Translations under genes and position numbers: made by a program
The notes under the pieces: generated by a model
The model's database searches: none
The model's input: the letters and a program-made list of their open reading frames with translations, nothing else
What the model was told of the DNA's origin: nothing
DNA from: JAZKHE01 sp040385525
Lineage (GTDB): Bacteria > Bacteroidota > Bacteroidia > UBA4408
Assembly (NCBI GenBank): GCA_040385525.1
Contig: JAZKHE010000005.1
Location: 186,001 to 250,000, forward strand
Reading direction: 5' to 3'
DNA length: 64,000 bases
Part shown: piece after piece, positions 1 through 7,603 of the stretch
Numbering within the stretch: position 1 is the first letter of the stretch
Layout of the letters: the number at the start of each line of letters is the position of its first letter

Positions 1-120
1 TTTAGATGGTCCAGACGTTTTTTTTCTCTCGTCTTTAAAATCAGATCTTTTATCTTTGCTGAAGTTTTTTCCTGCAGATTTTCTGCCGTCGGATTTGTCA
101 CTTCTTTTATTTTTAAACAT
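1..120 (-). CDS. N-terminus of a lysine-rich protein (partial)
   Basis: An ATG-initiated frame of 40 codons runs off the left edge. The visible part (MFKNKRSDKSDGRKSAG then a K/R/D/S-rich stretch) is low-complexity and basic. In Bacteroidota, basic disordered N-terminal tails like this often precede an rRNA-modifying enzyme such as an RsuA/RluB-type pseudouridine synthase, but no catalytic domain lies inside the window, so the family is only a guess. A TATCTTTG -7 box sits 14 bases before the start and supports this ATG as the real start of an expressed gene. Confidence 0.6.
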   Translation of the reverse strand, partial: MFKNKRSDKSDGRKSAGKNFSKDKRSDFKDERKKTSGPSK

Positions 121-134
121 GGTGCATTTTTTTG

Positions 135-142
135 CAAAGATA
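135..142 (-). promoter_or_regulatory. Bacteroidota-type -7 box (TATCTTTG)
   Basis: The minus strand reads TATCTTTGC here, matching the Bacteroidota TAnnTTTG -7 consensus. It points at the partial basic protein, whose ATG is 14 bases downstream. No good TTG -33 element is visible at the usual distance. Confidence 0.5.
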
Positions 143-160
143 CACAAAAGTTTATTAAGC

Positions 161-514
161 TTAAAAAGCCTCTGTAATATGATTAATTAAGGGTTTTGAC
201 TTACCCGATACTACAATACTTATAATATCAAATTGCACTTCGTTTTCTAAGTTTTTTTCTTCTAAATAGGCTTCGGCGGCATCGTTAAAAAGAGCTTCTT
301 TTTTTGAGGTTACTGCCTCAAAAGGTTCGCCAAAATAGTTGGTTTCGCGCGTTTTTACTTCTACAAAAATTAATGTGTTATTGTGTTTTGCAATAATATC
401 AATTTCTGCTTTTTTGTAACGCCAATTTTTTTCTAAAATTGCGTAGCCGTTTTTTTGTAGATAAATAACAGCAAGCTCTTCGCCTTGTTTTCCTAATTCG
501 TTATGCGCTGCCAT
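161..514 (-). CDS. YraN family (UPF0102) nuclease-fold protein
   Basis: 117 residues, the usual length for this widely conserved bacterial family with a restriction-endonuclease-like fold. Visible signatures are LGKQGEELAVIYL near the N-terminus, AEIDIIA around residues 36-42 and LIFVEVKTR around 48-56, which together give the E...D...ExK pattern of the nuclease core. The biological role of the family is not settled; links to DNA processing are suggested in the literature. The gene starts 6 bases after the toxin stop codon, so it is probably cotranscribed with the toxin-antitoxin pair. Family assignment is secure, function is not. Confidence 0.9.
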   Translation of the reverse strand: MAAHNELGKQGEELAVIYLQKNGYAILEKNWRYKKAEIDIIAKHNNTLIFVEVKTRETNYFGEPFEAVTSKKEALFNDAAEAYLEEKNLENEVQFDIISIVVSGKSKPLINHITEAF

Positions 515-520
515 TAAAAA

Positions 521-844
521 TTACTTTTTATTTCTTCTTGCAATTTTAATTGGATGTTGTTTGGTATGGAAAACATCAGTAATGTATACGTTTTTAGCTT
601 CCGTCCTATAAATAATTTTATAACTACCTACTAAAATGTATCGGCTGTTTTTTTTAAATTTCTTTAAAAGTTTTTCTTCTTTTCCAGATTCAGGAAACTC
701 GCTTAAATGGTTTACTGAAGTGATTATTTTGCTAACATATTTCTTAGCAAGAGAAAGGGATTTGGTTTCTTCTGTTAAGTATTTTTCAATTTGATTTAAA
801 CAAGAAAGCGAATGTGGTGTCCAAAAAATTGTATACTCAGCCAT
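521..844 (-). CDS. RelE/ParE-superfamily toxin
   Basis: 107 residues with the ParE/RelE layout: an N-terminal strand (YTIFWTPHSLSCLNQIEKYL), a helical hairpin, then PESGKEE, RYILVGSYKIIYR and a C-terminal VYITDVFHTKQHP. The family inhibits translation or gyrase, and the sequence does not say which. The ATG overlaps the antitoxin stop codon by one base (TAATG), the expected translational coupling of antitoxin first, toxin second. Bacteroidota carry many chromosomal pairs of this kind. Family call is good; that it is an active toxin is inferred. Confidence 0.85.
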   Translation of the reverse strand: MAEYTIFWTPHSLSCLNQIEKYLTEETKSLSLAKKYVSKIITSVNHLSEFPESGKEEKLLKKFKKNSRYILVGSYKIIYRTEAKNVYITDVFHTKQHPIKIARRNKK

Positions 845-1080
845 TACTTTAAATTGTACTTCTTTTTAACATCTTTATGACTAATTACTTTACCTAGTTT
901 TATTTCGTTTTCAGATTTTTCGTTTCTTTCGTAAAATTCTTTAAGTGTAAATGGCTTTAATGCGTTTTTTGTTTGAGCAATTTGTTCATTAACAATCATA
1001 TAAATTGCTTTTAGTAATTGTTCGTTTTCAATTACATCTATTGCCTTGTGTAACTCTTTTTTAATTGTTAATGCTTTCAT
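844..1080 (-). CDS. Antitoxin partner of the RelE/ParE toxin
   Basis: 78 residues. The N-terminal part (MKALTIKKELHKAIDVIENEQLLKAIYMIVNEQ) is predicted helical and the C-terminal half is charged and probably disordered until it binds toxin, ending HKDVKKKYNLK. I do not see a classical ribbon-helix-helix or HTH motif. The assignment rests mainly on its position directly upstream of, and overlapping, the toxin gene, and on resemblance to short antitoxins found with RelE/ParE toxins in Bacteroidota. A TAAATTTG promoter box lies just upstream. Confidence 0.7.
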   Translation of the reverse strand: MKALTIKKELHKAIDVIENEQLLKAIYMIVNEQIAQTKNALKPFTLKEFYERNEKSENEIKLGKVISHKDVKKKYNLK

Positions 1081-1094
1081 AATACTTCTTTTCT

Positions 1095-1102
1095 CAAATT
1101 TA
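1095..1102 (-). promoter_or_regulatory. -7 box (TAAATTTG) for the toxin-antitoxin operon
   Basis: The minus strand carries TAAATTTG, matching TAnnTTTG, ending 14 bases before the antitoxin ATG. This would give a very short leader. No convincing -33 TTG is seen. It separates the toxin-antitoxin-YraN unit from the LD-carboxypeptidase gene upstream. Confidence 0.4.
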
Positions 1103-1114
1103 CAAAATTTTCAA

Positions 1115-2014
1115 TTAAAAAGAAACACTACATTTTTCGTCAACTGTTAAACTAATTTCAGCACCCATAATTAGCGCTAAATTTTGTTCAATATGTCCAG
1201 CCGGAAAATTAAAACAAACAGGATAATTGTATTCTTTTACTGCATCAAAAATAATTTCTTCGGCTGTTTTTCCAAAAGGTATGGTGTTGTCTTTCATGTC
1301 GCTCATTCCGCCAATTATTAAGCCTTTTAACTTGCTTAATTTGCCGCTTCTTTTTAAACTCAGCAACATTCTGTCAATGTGGTATAAATACTCGTCTAAA
1401 TCTTCCAAAAAAAGTACTTTGCCATCAGTATTAATATCAGTAACACTTCCTTGCAAGGCATAAATCAACGATAAATTTCCGCCAACTAATTCAGCTTTTG
1501 CATTACCTTTTTTGTTTAACGAATTATTATTTTCAAATTCATAATGCTTTAAGTTACCCGTTAATGCTTGATGTAAGGTTTTCATGGCTTCGTTTTCGCC
1601 TTCAGTTACAAAATTTATAGGCATACTTGCGTGTATAGATTTTACACCTACAACATGTTGCAAGTGGCTGTGTAAAACGGTTACATCGCTATAGCCTATT
1701 ATCCATTTTGGGTTTTGTTTAAACTTTGAAAAATCTAACGCATCAATTATACGCATAGTTCCGTAACCACCGCGAGCACAAACTATGGCTTTAATATTTG
1801 CATCATCTAAAAACTGCTGAAAATCTTTAACTCTAAGTTCATCATTACCCGCAAACTGATTACTTTCTGCACCAATTGTATTGCCTAAAACAACCTCAAA
1901 ACCTTTGTTTTTAAAGTAATTGATGGCTGCACTTATTTCTGTTTCACTTATTTTTCGGGCAGTAGAAACAATTGCAATTTTGTCGCCTTTTTGTAAATAG
2001 GGAGGTGTAATCAT
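1115..2014 (-). CDS. LD-carboxypeptidase, peptidase family S66
   Basis: 299 residues from the ATG at 2014. An upstream in-frame start adds 13 residues that do not look like the family, whereas MITPPYLQKGDKIAIVSTAR is the typical N-terminus. S66 enzymes (LdcA, MccF) cleave the L,D peptide bond of muropeptide tetrapeptides during murein recycling, or hydrolyse peptide-nucleotide antibiotics. Visible catalytic landmarks are GGYGTMR, the nucleophile serine in IIGYSDVTVLH, the acidic LFLEDLDEYLYHID and the histidine in FPAGHIEQN. No signal peptide, so cytoplasmic. Divergent from metG. LdcA-like recycling is more likely than microcin immunity, but this is not resolved. Confidence 0.9.
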   Translation of the reverse strand: MITPPYLQKGDKIAIVSTARKISETEISAAINYFKNKGFEVVLGNTIGAESNQFAGNDELRVKDFQQFLDDANIKAIVCARGGYGTMRIIDALDFSKFKQNPKWIIGYSDVTVLHSHLQHVVGVKSIHASMPINFVTEGENEAMKTLHQALTGNLKHYEFENNNSLNKKGNAKAELVGGNLSLIYALQGSVTDINTDGKVLFLEDLDEYLYHIDRMLLSLKRSGKLSKLKGLIIGGMSDMKDNTIPFGKTAEEIIFDAVKEYNYPVCFNFPAGHIEQNLALIMGAEISLTVDEKCSVSF

Positions 2015-2029
2015 TTGGCTATGTTTTGT

Positions 2030-2037
2030 ATCTTTGT
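2030..2037 (+). promoter_or_regulatory. -7 box (TATCTTTG) for metG
   Basis: TATCTTTG followed by TTGC lies in the 84-base divergent gap, 61 bases before the metG ATG. It implies a leader of about 55 bases. No clear -33 at the standard spacing. Confidence 0.5.
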
Positions 2038-2098
2038 TGCAATTTACAAGCAAAACAAAAGCAAAATTGTTTTACTTTTTACTTTTTTAAACTGTTTT

Positions 2099-4174
2099 AT
2101 GTTGAATAACCCTAAAAGATATACCATTACTGCGGCTTTACCTTATGCAAATGGTCCTGTACACATTGGTCACTTGGCTGGATGTTATATTCCTGCCGAT
2201 ATTTATGTACGCTATTTGCGCGCTATAAAAAAAGATGTTGTTTTTATTTGTGGATCTGATGAACATGGTGTACCAATTACCATAAAAGCAAAAAACGAAG
2301 GGATTACTCCACAACAAGTGGTAGATAAGTACCATAAAATTATGGGCGATGCTTTTAAAGATTTTGGAATTGCCTTTGATATTTACTCACGTACTTCTAG
2401 CAAAACGCATCACGAAACTGCAACAGAATTTTTTAAAACAATTTATTCTAAAAAAGGTTTTACAGAAAAAGTAACGCTCCAGTACTATGATGAAGAAGCT
2501 AAACAATTTTTAGCAGATAGATATATTGTAGGAACTTGCCCAAAATGTGCTAACGAAAACGCTTATGGCGATCAGTGCGAAAAATGTGGTACATCTCTTA
2601 GTCCTGAAGAATTAATAAACCCAAAATCTAAATTAAGCGGAAATGTTCCTGTAAAAAAAGAAACCAAACATTGGTTTTTGCCTTTAAATGAATATTCGGA
2701 TTGGTTAAAAGAATGGATTTTAGAAGGACACAAAGACGATTGGAAAAGTAATGTTTATGGGCAATGTAAGTCGTGGTTAGAAAGTGGTGATGGATTGCAA
2801 CCTCGAGCTATGACACGCGATTTAGATTGGGGAGTACCAGTTCCTGTTGATGGTGCAGATGGGAAAGTGTTGTATGTTTGGTTTGATGCACCTATTGGTT
2901 ACGTATCGGCAACAAAAGAATATTTCGCAACAACTAGCAATCCAATTCATAAAGGAAAAGATTGGAAGCCTTATTGGCAAGATAATGAAACGAAGTTGTT
3001 GCATTTTATTGGTAAAGACAATATTGTGTTTCACAGCATAATTTTTCCTGTAATTTTAAAAGCACATGGTGATTATATTTTACCAGAGAATGTTCCTGCT
3101 AACGAATTTTTAAATTTAGAAGGTGATAAAATTTCTACATCAAGAAATTGGGCGGTTTGGTTACACGAGTATTTACAAGAATTTCCGAACAAGCAAGATG
3201 AGTTGCGTTATGTGTTAACGAGTATTGCTCCCGAAACAAAAGACAGTGACTTTTCTTGGAAAGATTATCAAGCAAGAGTAAATAATGAATTAGTTGCAGT
3301 GTTCGGGAATTTTGTAAACAGAGTTGCTGTTTTAACACAAAAGTTTTACGAAGGTAAAGTTCCATCGGCAGAACAATACACAGCCGAAGATTTAAATATT
3401 TTAAATGAAGTAGCAAGTTATCCGCAAAAAATTGCAGATTCAATTGAGCAATATCGCTTTAGAGAAGCGCTACAAGAGTTTATGAATTTAGCTCGTATTG
3501 GTAACAAATATTTAGCAGATACAGAACCTTGGAAATTAATTAAGAGCGACGAAAAGCGTGTTAAAACAATTATGAATATTGCTTTGCAAATAACTGCGAA
3601 TTTGTCTGTTTTAGCAGAACCTTTTTTACCTTTTACTTCAACAAAAATGAAGTTAAATTTAGGTTTGGGTGAAGTAATGTGGGGAAGCGTTATCACAAAT
3701 AAATTATTGCCCGATGGTCACCAAATAAAAGAGTTTGGATTACTTTTTGAAAAAGTAGAAGATGCTGTTATTGATGCGCAATTACAAAAATTAGCAAAAG
3801 CAAAAGAAGAAAATGCGCAAGCTAGCGCTCAGTTGCAAACAGAAAAAGAATCGATTACGTATGACGATTTTGTAAAAATGGATATACGAGTTGGTACTAT
3901 TTTGACTGCTGAAAAAGTTGCCAAAGCCGACAAATTATTAAAACTGACTATTGATACAGGAATTGATACAAGAACTGTTGTTAGTGGTATTGCAGCGTTT
4001 TATAAACCAGAAGATATTATTGGTAAGCAAGTAAGTATTTTAGTAAACCTAGCGCCAAGAAAATTAAAAGGAATAGAATCGCAAGGCATGATTTTGATGG
4101 CAGAGGATACAAGCGGAAAGTTAGTTTTTGTTTCGCCTACAGAATCGTTTATGAATGGTGCAATTATAAAATAA
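2099..4174 (+). CDS. metG: Methionyl-tRNA synthetase
   Basis: 691 residues from the ATG at 2099; the open frame extends 28 codons upstream but the family starts at LNNPKRYTITAALPYANGP. Charges tRNA-Met with methionine in the cytoplasm. Class I signatures are visible: HIGH at residues 22-25, KISTS at 344-348 (the KMSKS loop) and a zinc knuckle CPKC...CEKC at 147-163. After the helical anticodon-binding domain comes a C-terminal OB-fold tRNA-binding domain (from about residue 586, ITYDDFVKMDIRVGTI), the dimerising Trbp111-like type of MetG. A hairpin terminator follows directly. Single-gene transcription unit. Confidence 0.98.
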   Translation: MLNNPKRYTITAALPYANGPVHIGHLAGCYIPADIYVRYLRAIKKDVVFICGSDEHGVPITIKAKNEGITPQQVVDKYHKIMGDAFKDFGIAFDIYSRTSSKTHHETATEFFKTIYSKKGFTEKVTLQYYDEEAKQFLADRYIVGTCPKCANENAYGDQCEKCGTSLSPEELINPKSKLSGNVPVKKETKHWFLPLNEYSDWLKEWILEGHKDDWKSNVYGQCKSWLESGDGLQPRAMTRDLDWGVPVPVDGADGKVLYVWFDAPIGYVSATKEYFATTSNPIHKGKDWKPYWQDNETKLLHFIGKDNIVFHSIIFPVILKAHGDYILPENVPANEFLNLEGDKISTSRNWAVWLHEYLQEFPNKQDELRYVLTSIAPETKDSDFSWKDYQARVNNELVAVFGNFVNRVAVLTQKFYEGKVPSAEQYTAEDLNILNEVASYPQKIADSIEQYRFREALQEFMNLARIGNKYLADTEPWKLIKSDEKRVKTIMNIALQITANLSVLAEPFLPFTSTKMKLNLGLGEVMWGSVITNKLLPDGHQIKEFGLLFEKVEDAVIDAQLQKLAKAKEENAQASAQLQTEKESITYDDFVKMDIRVGTILTAEKVAKADKLLKLTIDTGIDTRTVVSGIAAFYKPEDIIGKQVSILVNLAPRKLKGIESQGMILMAEDTSGKLVFVSPTESFMNGAIIK

Positions 4175-4191
4175 TATCTTCTTAGAATAAA

Positions 4192-4220
4192 AAAAGCTCA
4201 CGAATATTTCGTGAGCTTTT
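4192..4220. terminator. Bidirectional rho-independent terminator
   Basis: A 13-bp perfect hairpin with arms AAAAGCTCACGAA and TTCGTGAGCTTTT and a 3-base loop, with an A run before and a T run after it. It lies between the convergent metG and the half-length aldehyde dehydrogenase and can stop transcription from both sides. Confidence 0.9.
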
Positions 4221-4239
4221 TTTTGTAAAATAATTTTGA

Positions 4240-5121
4240 TTAATATCCTGCTTTGGCAGCACCAATGTTTTCAATGGGATGCCATGTGGTTTTGGTTTCT
4301 TGTAAGTCGCAAATAAAGTAAGGACTTTGCCCTTCTTCTTTCATCCAATTTTTATTGTAAATATAGCTGCGCTTTACATTTGCTACAGCTTCTTCTTGCA
4401 TTTTTTTAATTTCTGCTTTATCGCTACGCGTGTAAATAAAAGCGTTTACATCCATGTGCGATGCAAAATGTGTATGCAACTCTTTGCTTGTTCCTGTTAA
4501 AATATTTACAACTCCACCTGGCATATCACTCGAGTGTATTACTTCTGAAAGTGTTACCGAACACAACGGTTTGTTTTCTGATGCTAAAACAATCACAGTA
4601 TTTCCTCCTGCAATTGCTGGTGCAATAACAGAAACTAAACCAATTAAAGAGCTATCTTCAGGCGCAACAATGGCTACAACGCCTGTTGGTTCGGGTACCG
4701 AAAAATTAAAATGTGAACTTGCTACTGGATTAACAGAACTAAATAAAGCGGTGTATTTATCGCACCAACCAGCGTAATACACCCATCTGTCAATTGCTAA
4801 GTTTACCTCTTCTTCGGCAGCTTTTGCTGTTGAGCCTTGTTGTACTAATTCAGAAATAAATTGTGATTTTCTACCTTCTAAAACTTCTGCAATACGGTAT
4901 AAAATTTGTCCGCGGTTAAATGCAGCTCTACTTGCCCAAGCGCCTTGTGCTCCACGCGCAGCAACGGCAGCGTTTCTAAAATCTTTACGAGATGATAAAC
5001 ACATATTGGCAATTAAATTTCCTTTTTTATCGTTTAAAGGATAATATCTACCACTTTCGGTACGCGGAAATTGACCGCCAATAAATATTTTGTATGTTTT
5101 TAAAATTTCCAAGTGACTCAT
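4240..5121 (-). CDS. Non-catalytic half-length aldehyde dehydrogenase (ALDH16 C-domain-like)
   Basis: 293 residues that align only with the N-terminal, NAD-binding half of aldehyde dehydrogenases (IGGQFPRTESGRYYPLND, AWASRAAFNRGQILYRIAEVLE, WVYYAGWCDKY, GVVNILTG). The signature IPWNFP is replaced by VAPEDSS, the cofactor lysine region reads IVLASEN, and the catalytic Glu and Cys segments are absent. It has its own start, a clean stop and a terminator behind it, so it is not a simple frameshift. Two-domain ALDH16 enzymes carry just such a truncated dead ALDH domain after a catalytic one. Here the catalytic ALDH is five genes upstream in the same operon, suggesting a split ALDH16. Confidence 0.8.
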   Translation of the reverse strand: MSHLEILKTYKIFIGGQFPRTESGRYYPLNDKKGNLIANMCLSSRKDFRNAAVAARGAQGAWASRAAFNRGQILYRIAEVLEGRKSQFISELVQQGSTAKAAEEEVNLAIDRWVYYAGWCDKYTALFSSVNPVASSHFNFSVPEPTGVVAIVAPEDSSLIGLVSVIAPAIAGGNTVIVLASENKPLCSVTLSEVIHSSDMPGGVVNILTGTSKELHTHFASHMDVNAFIYTRSDKAEIKKMQEEAVANVKRSYIYNKNWMKEEGQSPYFICDLQETKTTWHPIENIGAAKAGY

Positions 5122-5138
5122 ATTTTTTTTAAATAAGT

Positions 5139-5657
5139 TTAACTTTCGTTGTTAGCCATTTCAATTAGTTCAACTAATAATTTTCGTCTACTAAAGTTAA
5201 TTAGTTTGTATAAATTAATTAGCATTACGCTTATAAATATAAGAAATAAAATTGAAAGTGCAATGGCTATTACCGATGCAACAAATAATGCGGCAAACAG
5301 CACGAATAATACCTGATAGGCTCCGCCATACCAACTTAAGTTTAATGCTGAAAAAAGAATGTTTTCGAGTGCAAAATTGCCCCAATTCATGTTTCTTATT
5401 TTCTTTTTTTCGCGTTTAGTAAAGTAATGATGTATTAAGTTTTCTGCTTTTTTATTGTAAGCATATCTATCAATAAACTGTTCTTTGTTTAGTTTGTAAT
5501 CCGATTTAGAAAGTTTGTGATTATAGAGTTGCAACAAATATTGTTTGGTTTGCGTGCTATCGCCAATTGGTGAAAATGCATTTACAGCAAATAGTTTTGT
5601 TTGTAGCGAAACAAATAAACAAACAAAAAATAATAAGTGGTTAAACTTTATTTTCAT
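5139..5657 (-). CDS. Small exported membrane protein, tandem paralogue 5
   Basis: 172 residues: signal peptide (MKIKFNHLLFFVCLFVSLQTKLFA), a short polar segment (YKLNKEQFIDRYAYNKKAENLIHHYF), a hydrophobic region of about two membrane spans (residues 100-150), and a tail with KLLVELIEMANN. The most diverged of a run of paralogues; it retains the D-T-K, Y-K-L-x-K-x-x-F-x-x-x-Y and K-L-L-x-E-L-I positions. Overlaps the preceding gene by 4 bases (ATGA), so translation is coupled. No known family recognised. Its place between two ALDH genes may mean a shared envelope or storage role, but nothing in the sequence shows a function. Confidence 0.8.
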   Translation of the reverse strand: MKIKFNHLLFFVCLFVSLQTKLFAVNAFSPIGDSTQTKQYLLQLYNHKLSKSDYKLNKEQFIDRYAYNKKAENLIHHYFTKREKKKIRNMNWGNFALENILFSALNLSWYGGAYQVLFVLFAALFVASVIAIALSILFLIFISVMLINLYKLINFSRRKLLVELIEMANNES

Positions 5658-6184
5658 TTTAATTCGTAGTAATCGTCGGTTGAACTTTTTGATGGAATTG
5701 GTTTTTTACCAAAAGGACTATTTCCTGTTTTACGGTAATGAATTAACTCGTTTAATAAGTCTATTTTTTTTAACTGAACGAGTTTTACTATTCCTATAAT
5801 TCTAAATATCCAAGCTAAAACCCACAGTAGAAAGGCGAATAATGCAAATATTGAAGCCGCGGGCGAAAACGTAATCATTGTAAAAACATAAGCTATTAAA
5901 AGAATAACATAAGCAATAACTGGAGAAAGAATAAAAAATATGTATTTGTTTTTTGTTGCAAAGTGTAAATCAATTATTTGCTTTGCAGTAATGTCGAATC
6001 CGTATTTTATATAAAAACTATTTTTATTTATTTGATATTCGCTTGGGTAAGCAGGTCGTGTAGCTAACTCATCTAAAATGTGTGTTTTACTTGTGTCGCG
6101 AAGCGCAGGCACGTTATACGAAAATAGCTGTTGACTTAAAAAAAGTAAACATGTAAATAGAGTTAGTCTTGTGGCTTTTATCAT
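5654..6184 (-). CDS. Small exported membrane protein, tandem paralogue 4
   Basis: 176 residues. Signal peptide to about residue 22, then the repeat hallmark DTSKTHILDELATRP, then YQINKNSFYIKYGFDITAKQIIDLHF, two hydrophobic spans (about residues 80-130) and the closing motif KLVQLKKIDLLNELIHYRK with a polar tail ending DDYYELK. The tail is shared with paralogue 3 (QDYYEVK), marking these two as the closest pair. Four-base overlaps with both neighbours. Unknown family; a small inner- or outer-membrane-associated protein with two transmembrane helices is the most I can say. Confidence 0.85.
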   Translation of the reverse strand: MIKATRLTLFTCLLFLSQQLFSYNVPALRDTSKTHILDELATRPAYPSEYQINKNSFYIKYGFDITAKQIIDLHFATKNKYIFFILSPVIAYVILLIAYVFTMITFSPAASIFALFAFLLWVLAWIFRIIGIVKLVQLKKIDLLNELIHYRKTGNSPFGKKPIPSKSSTDDYYELK

Positions 6185-6711
6185 TTTACTTCGTAATAAT
6201 CTTGGTTTGTATTTTTATTAAATTGATTTTTTGTTACACTTTTTCTGTATTCAATTAGTTCATTAAGTATATTTAATTTTTTCAATTTTGTTAAATTAAT
6301 AATTCCTAAAACTCTTAAAACCCACCCAATTATATATCCAATAATTGAGCCAAAAAATATAGCCGACCAAAGTGATGCCGATGCCATTCCACCAAGTGCA
6401 GTAAGTAACAGCATTATAAAGCTAATAAAACCAATGATTAAAAAAATCAACGGAATAAATAGATAGAAAATTGAAAGATGTCTTTGTTTAAAATTTTTTT
6501 CAATTATTTGAATTGACTTAAAATCGAAACCATAATTACTTAAAAATTGTTGTTTACTTAATTTATAGTTTCTTTCAAGAATTATTGGTTTGGTTGCCAA
6601 CTCATCTAAAATATGCGTTTTAGTTGTGTCTTGATTTTGAGGAACATTAACCGCCACGGTTTGCAAGCAAGCCAAAAACAAAACAAATAATACAACAAAT
6701 TGCTTAGTCAT
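6181..6711 (-). CDS. Small exported membrane protein, tandem paralogue 3
   Basis: 176 residues from the ATG at 6711; the longer open frame upstream overlaps paralogue 2 heavily and lacks a signal peptide, whereas MTKQFVVLFVLFLACLQTVA is a good one. It then has DTTKTHILDELATKP, YKLSKQQFLSNYGFDFKSIQIIEKNF, a Gly-rich double hydrophobic span and LKKLNILNELIEYRK. Start overlaps the previous gene's end by 8 bases, and the stop overlaps the next start by 4, so it is a tightly coupled operon member. Function unknown. Confidence 0.85.
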   Translation of the reverse strand: MTKQFVVLFVLFLACLQTVAVNVPQNQDTTKTHILDELATKPIILERNYKLSKQQFLSNYGFDFKSIQIIEKNFKQRHLSIFYLFIPLIFLIIGFISFIMLLLTALGGMASASLWSAIFFGSIIGYIIGWVLRVLGIINLTKLKKLNILNELIEYRKSVTKNQFNKNTNQDYYEVK

Positions 6712-7603
6712 TTTTTTGAATGTTAAGGTTGTATTGTTTTCTGTATTCAATGAGTTTTTGTAAAAGACTATGCTTTGAACTCGTATGTAATTTAATAATA
6801 CCAAATATTCGTGCGCAAAATCCAACACTATATGATAGAGACAAGAGCTCTTCCTCGAATGCTGTGTTTATTTTTCCAAAAGGAAAAGGTTTTGAGATTC
6901 TATTTTTTACCCAAATAAAAAAATACATTGTAAATGCTGCTATCTCGGCTATACTAACTAAAAAAATGTATAGTAATCTTCTTTTATAATATAGATTTAT
7001 GATTTCTTTCGATGTATCATCAAATGCATAAAGTTTTTTAAATTTTCTTTTAGAAATTTTGTATTCTTTTTTGTAAGCAGGTCTTTCTGCTAATTCTTCT
7101 AATAAATGACTGAATGTTTTTTTGTTGTAAAGTTTAAAATTATATTGTTTTCGGTAAGTAATTAATTTTTTAAGCAGCCTGTTTTTATTGTTTAAACCAC
7201 TAATTATTAAACTAGCAATATCTAATGCTATTGCAATTCCTACGGCTATACCAGATTTTTTTAAAAAGCTATCGCTACTGCCTCCGCCAGCTGCTGTCAA
7301 AAGTAAAGCACCCATAAAAACAATAAAAACAGGAATTGTAATTATCATTAGGGCTAATAAAAAACCTCTAATTATAAAACTATTAAGTATAAGTCTTTTA
7401 CTTTGCTTATCAAATTCATAAATTGTTCTAAAGTCTAAAAGCGAAATTCTATAATCTTTAAGTACAATTTTTCTCGTAGCCAACTCATCTAAAATATGTG
7501 TTTTAGTTGTATCTTGACTTGTAGGAACGTTGTAGCCATTTGTGTTGGTGTAACACAATAAAAGAATAAAAACTAAAAATATATTTGTACAATATTTTAT
7601 CAT
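6704..7603 (-). CDS. Two-module exported membrane protein, tandem paralogue 2
   Basis: 299 residues holding two copies of the module seen once in its neighbours. Copy 1: signal peptide, DTTKTHILDELATRK, YRISLLDFRTIYEFDKQSKRLI, two hydrophobic spans around a Gly/Ser-rich turn, KNRLLKKLITYRKQYN. Copy 2 starts at about residue 155: FSHLLEELAERPAYKKEYKISKR..., a second hydrophobic pair, and KHSLLQKLIEYRKQYN. The second copy has no signal peptide, so the protein looks like an in-frame fusion of two adjacent paralogues. Starts one base after the end of paralogue 1. Function unknown. Confidence 0.85.
   Translation of the reverse strand: MIKYCTNIFLVFILLLCYTNTNGYNVPTSQDTTKTHILDELATRKIVLKDYRISLLDFRTIYEFDKQSKRLILNSFIIRGFLLALMIITIPVFIVFMGALLLTAAGGGSSDSFLKKSGIAVGIAIALDIASLIISGLNNKNRLLKKLITYRKQYNFKLYNKKTFSHLLEELAERPAYKKEYKISKRKFKKLYAFDDTSKEIINLYYKRRLLYIFLVSIAEIAAFTMYFFIWVKNRISKPFPFGKINTAFEEELLSLSYSVGFCARIFGIIKLHTSSKHSLLQKLIEYRKQYNLNIQKND

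Noticed and set aside
4240..5121. Half-length aldehyde dehydrogenase as a frameshifted pseudogene
   Set aside because: It has an intact start and stop, a terminator directly behind, no trace of the missing catalytic half downstream, and a length that fits the ALDH16 C-terminal domain.
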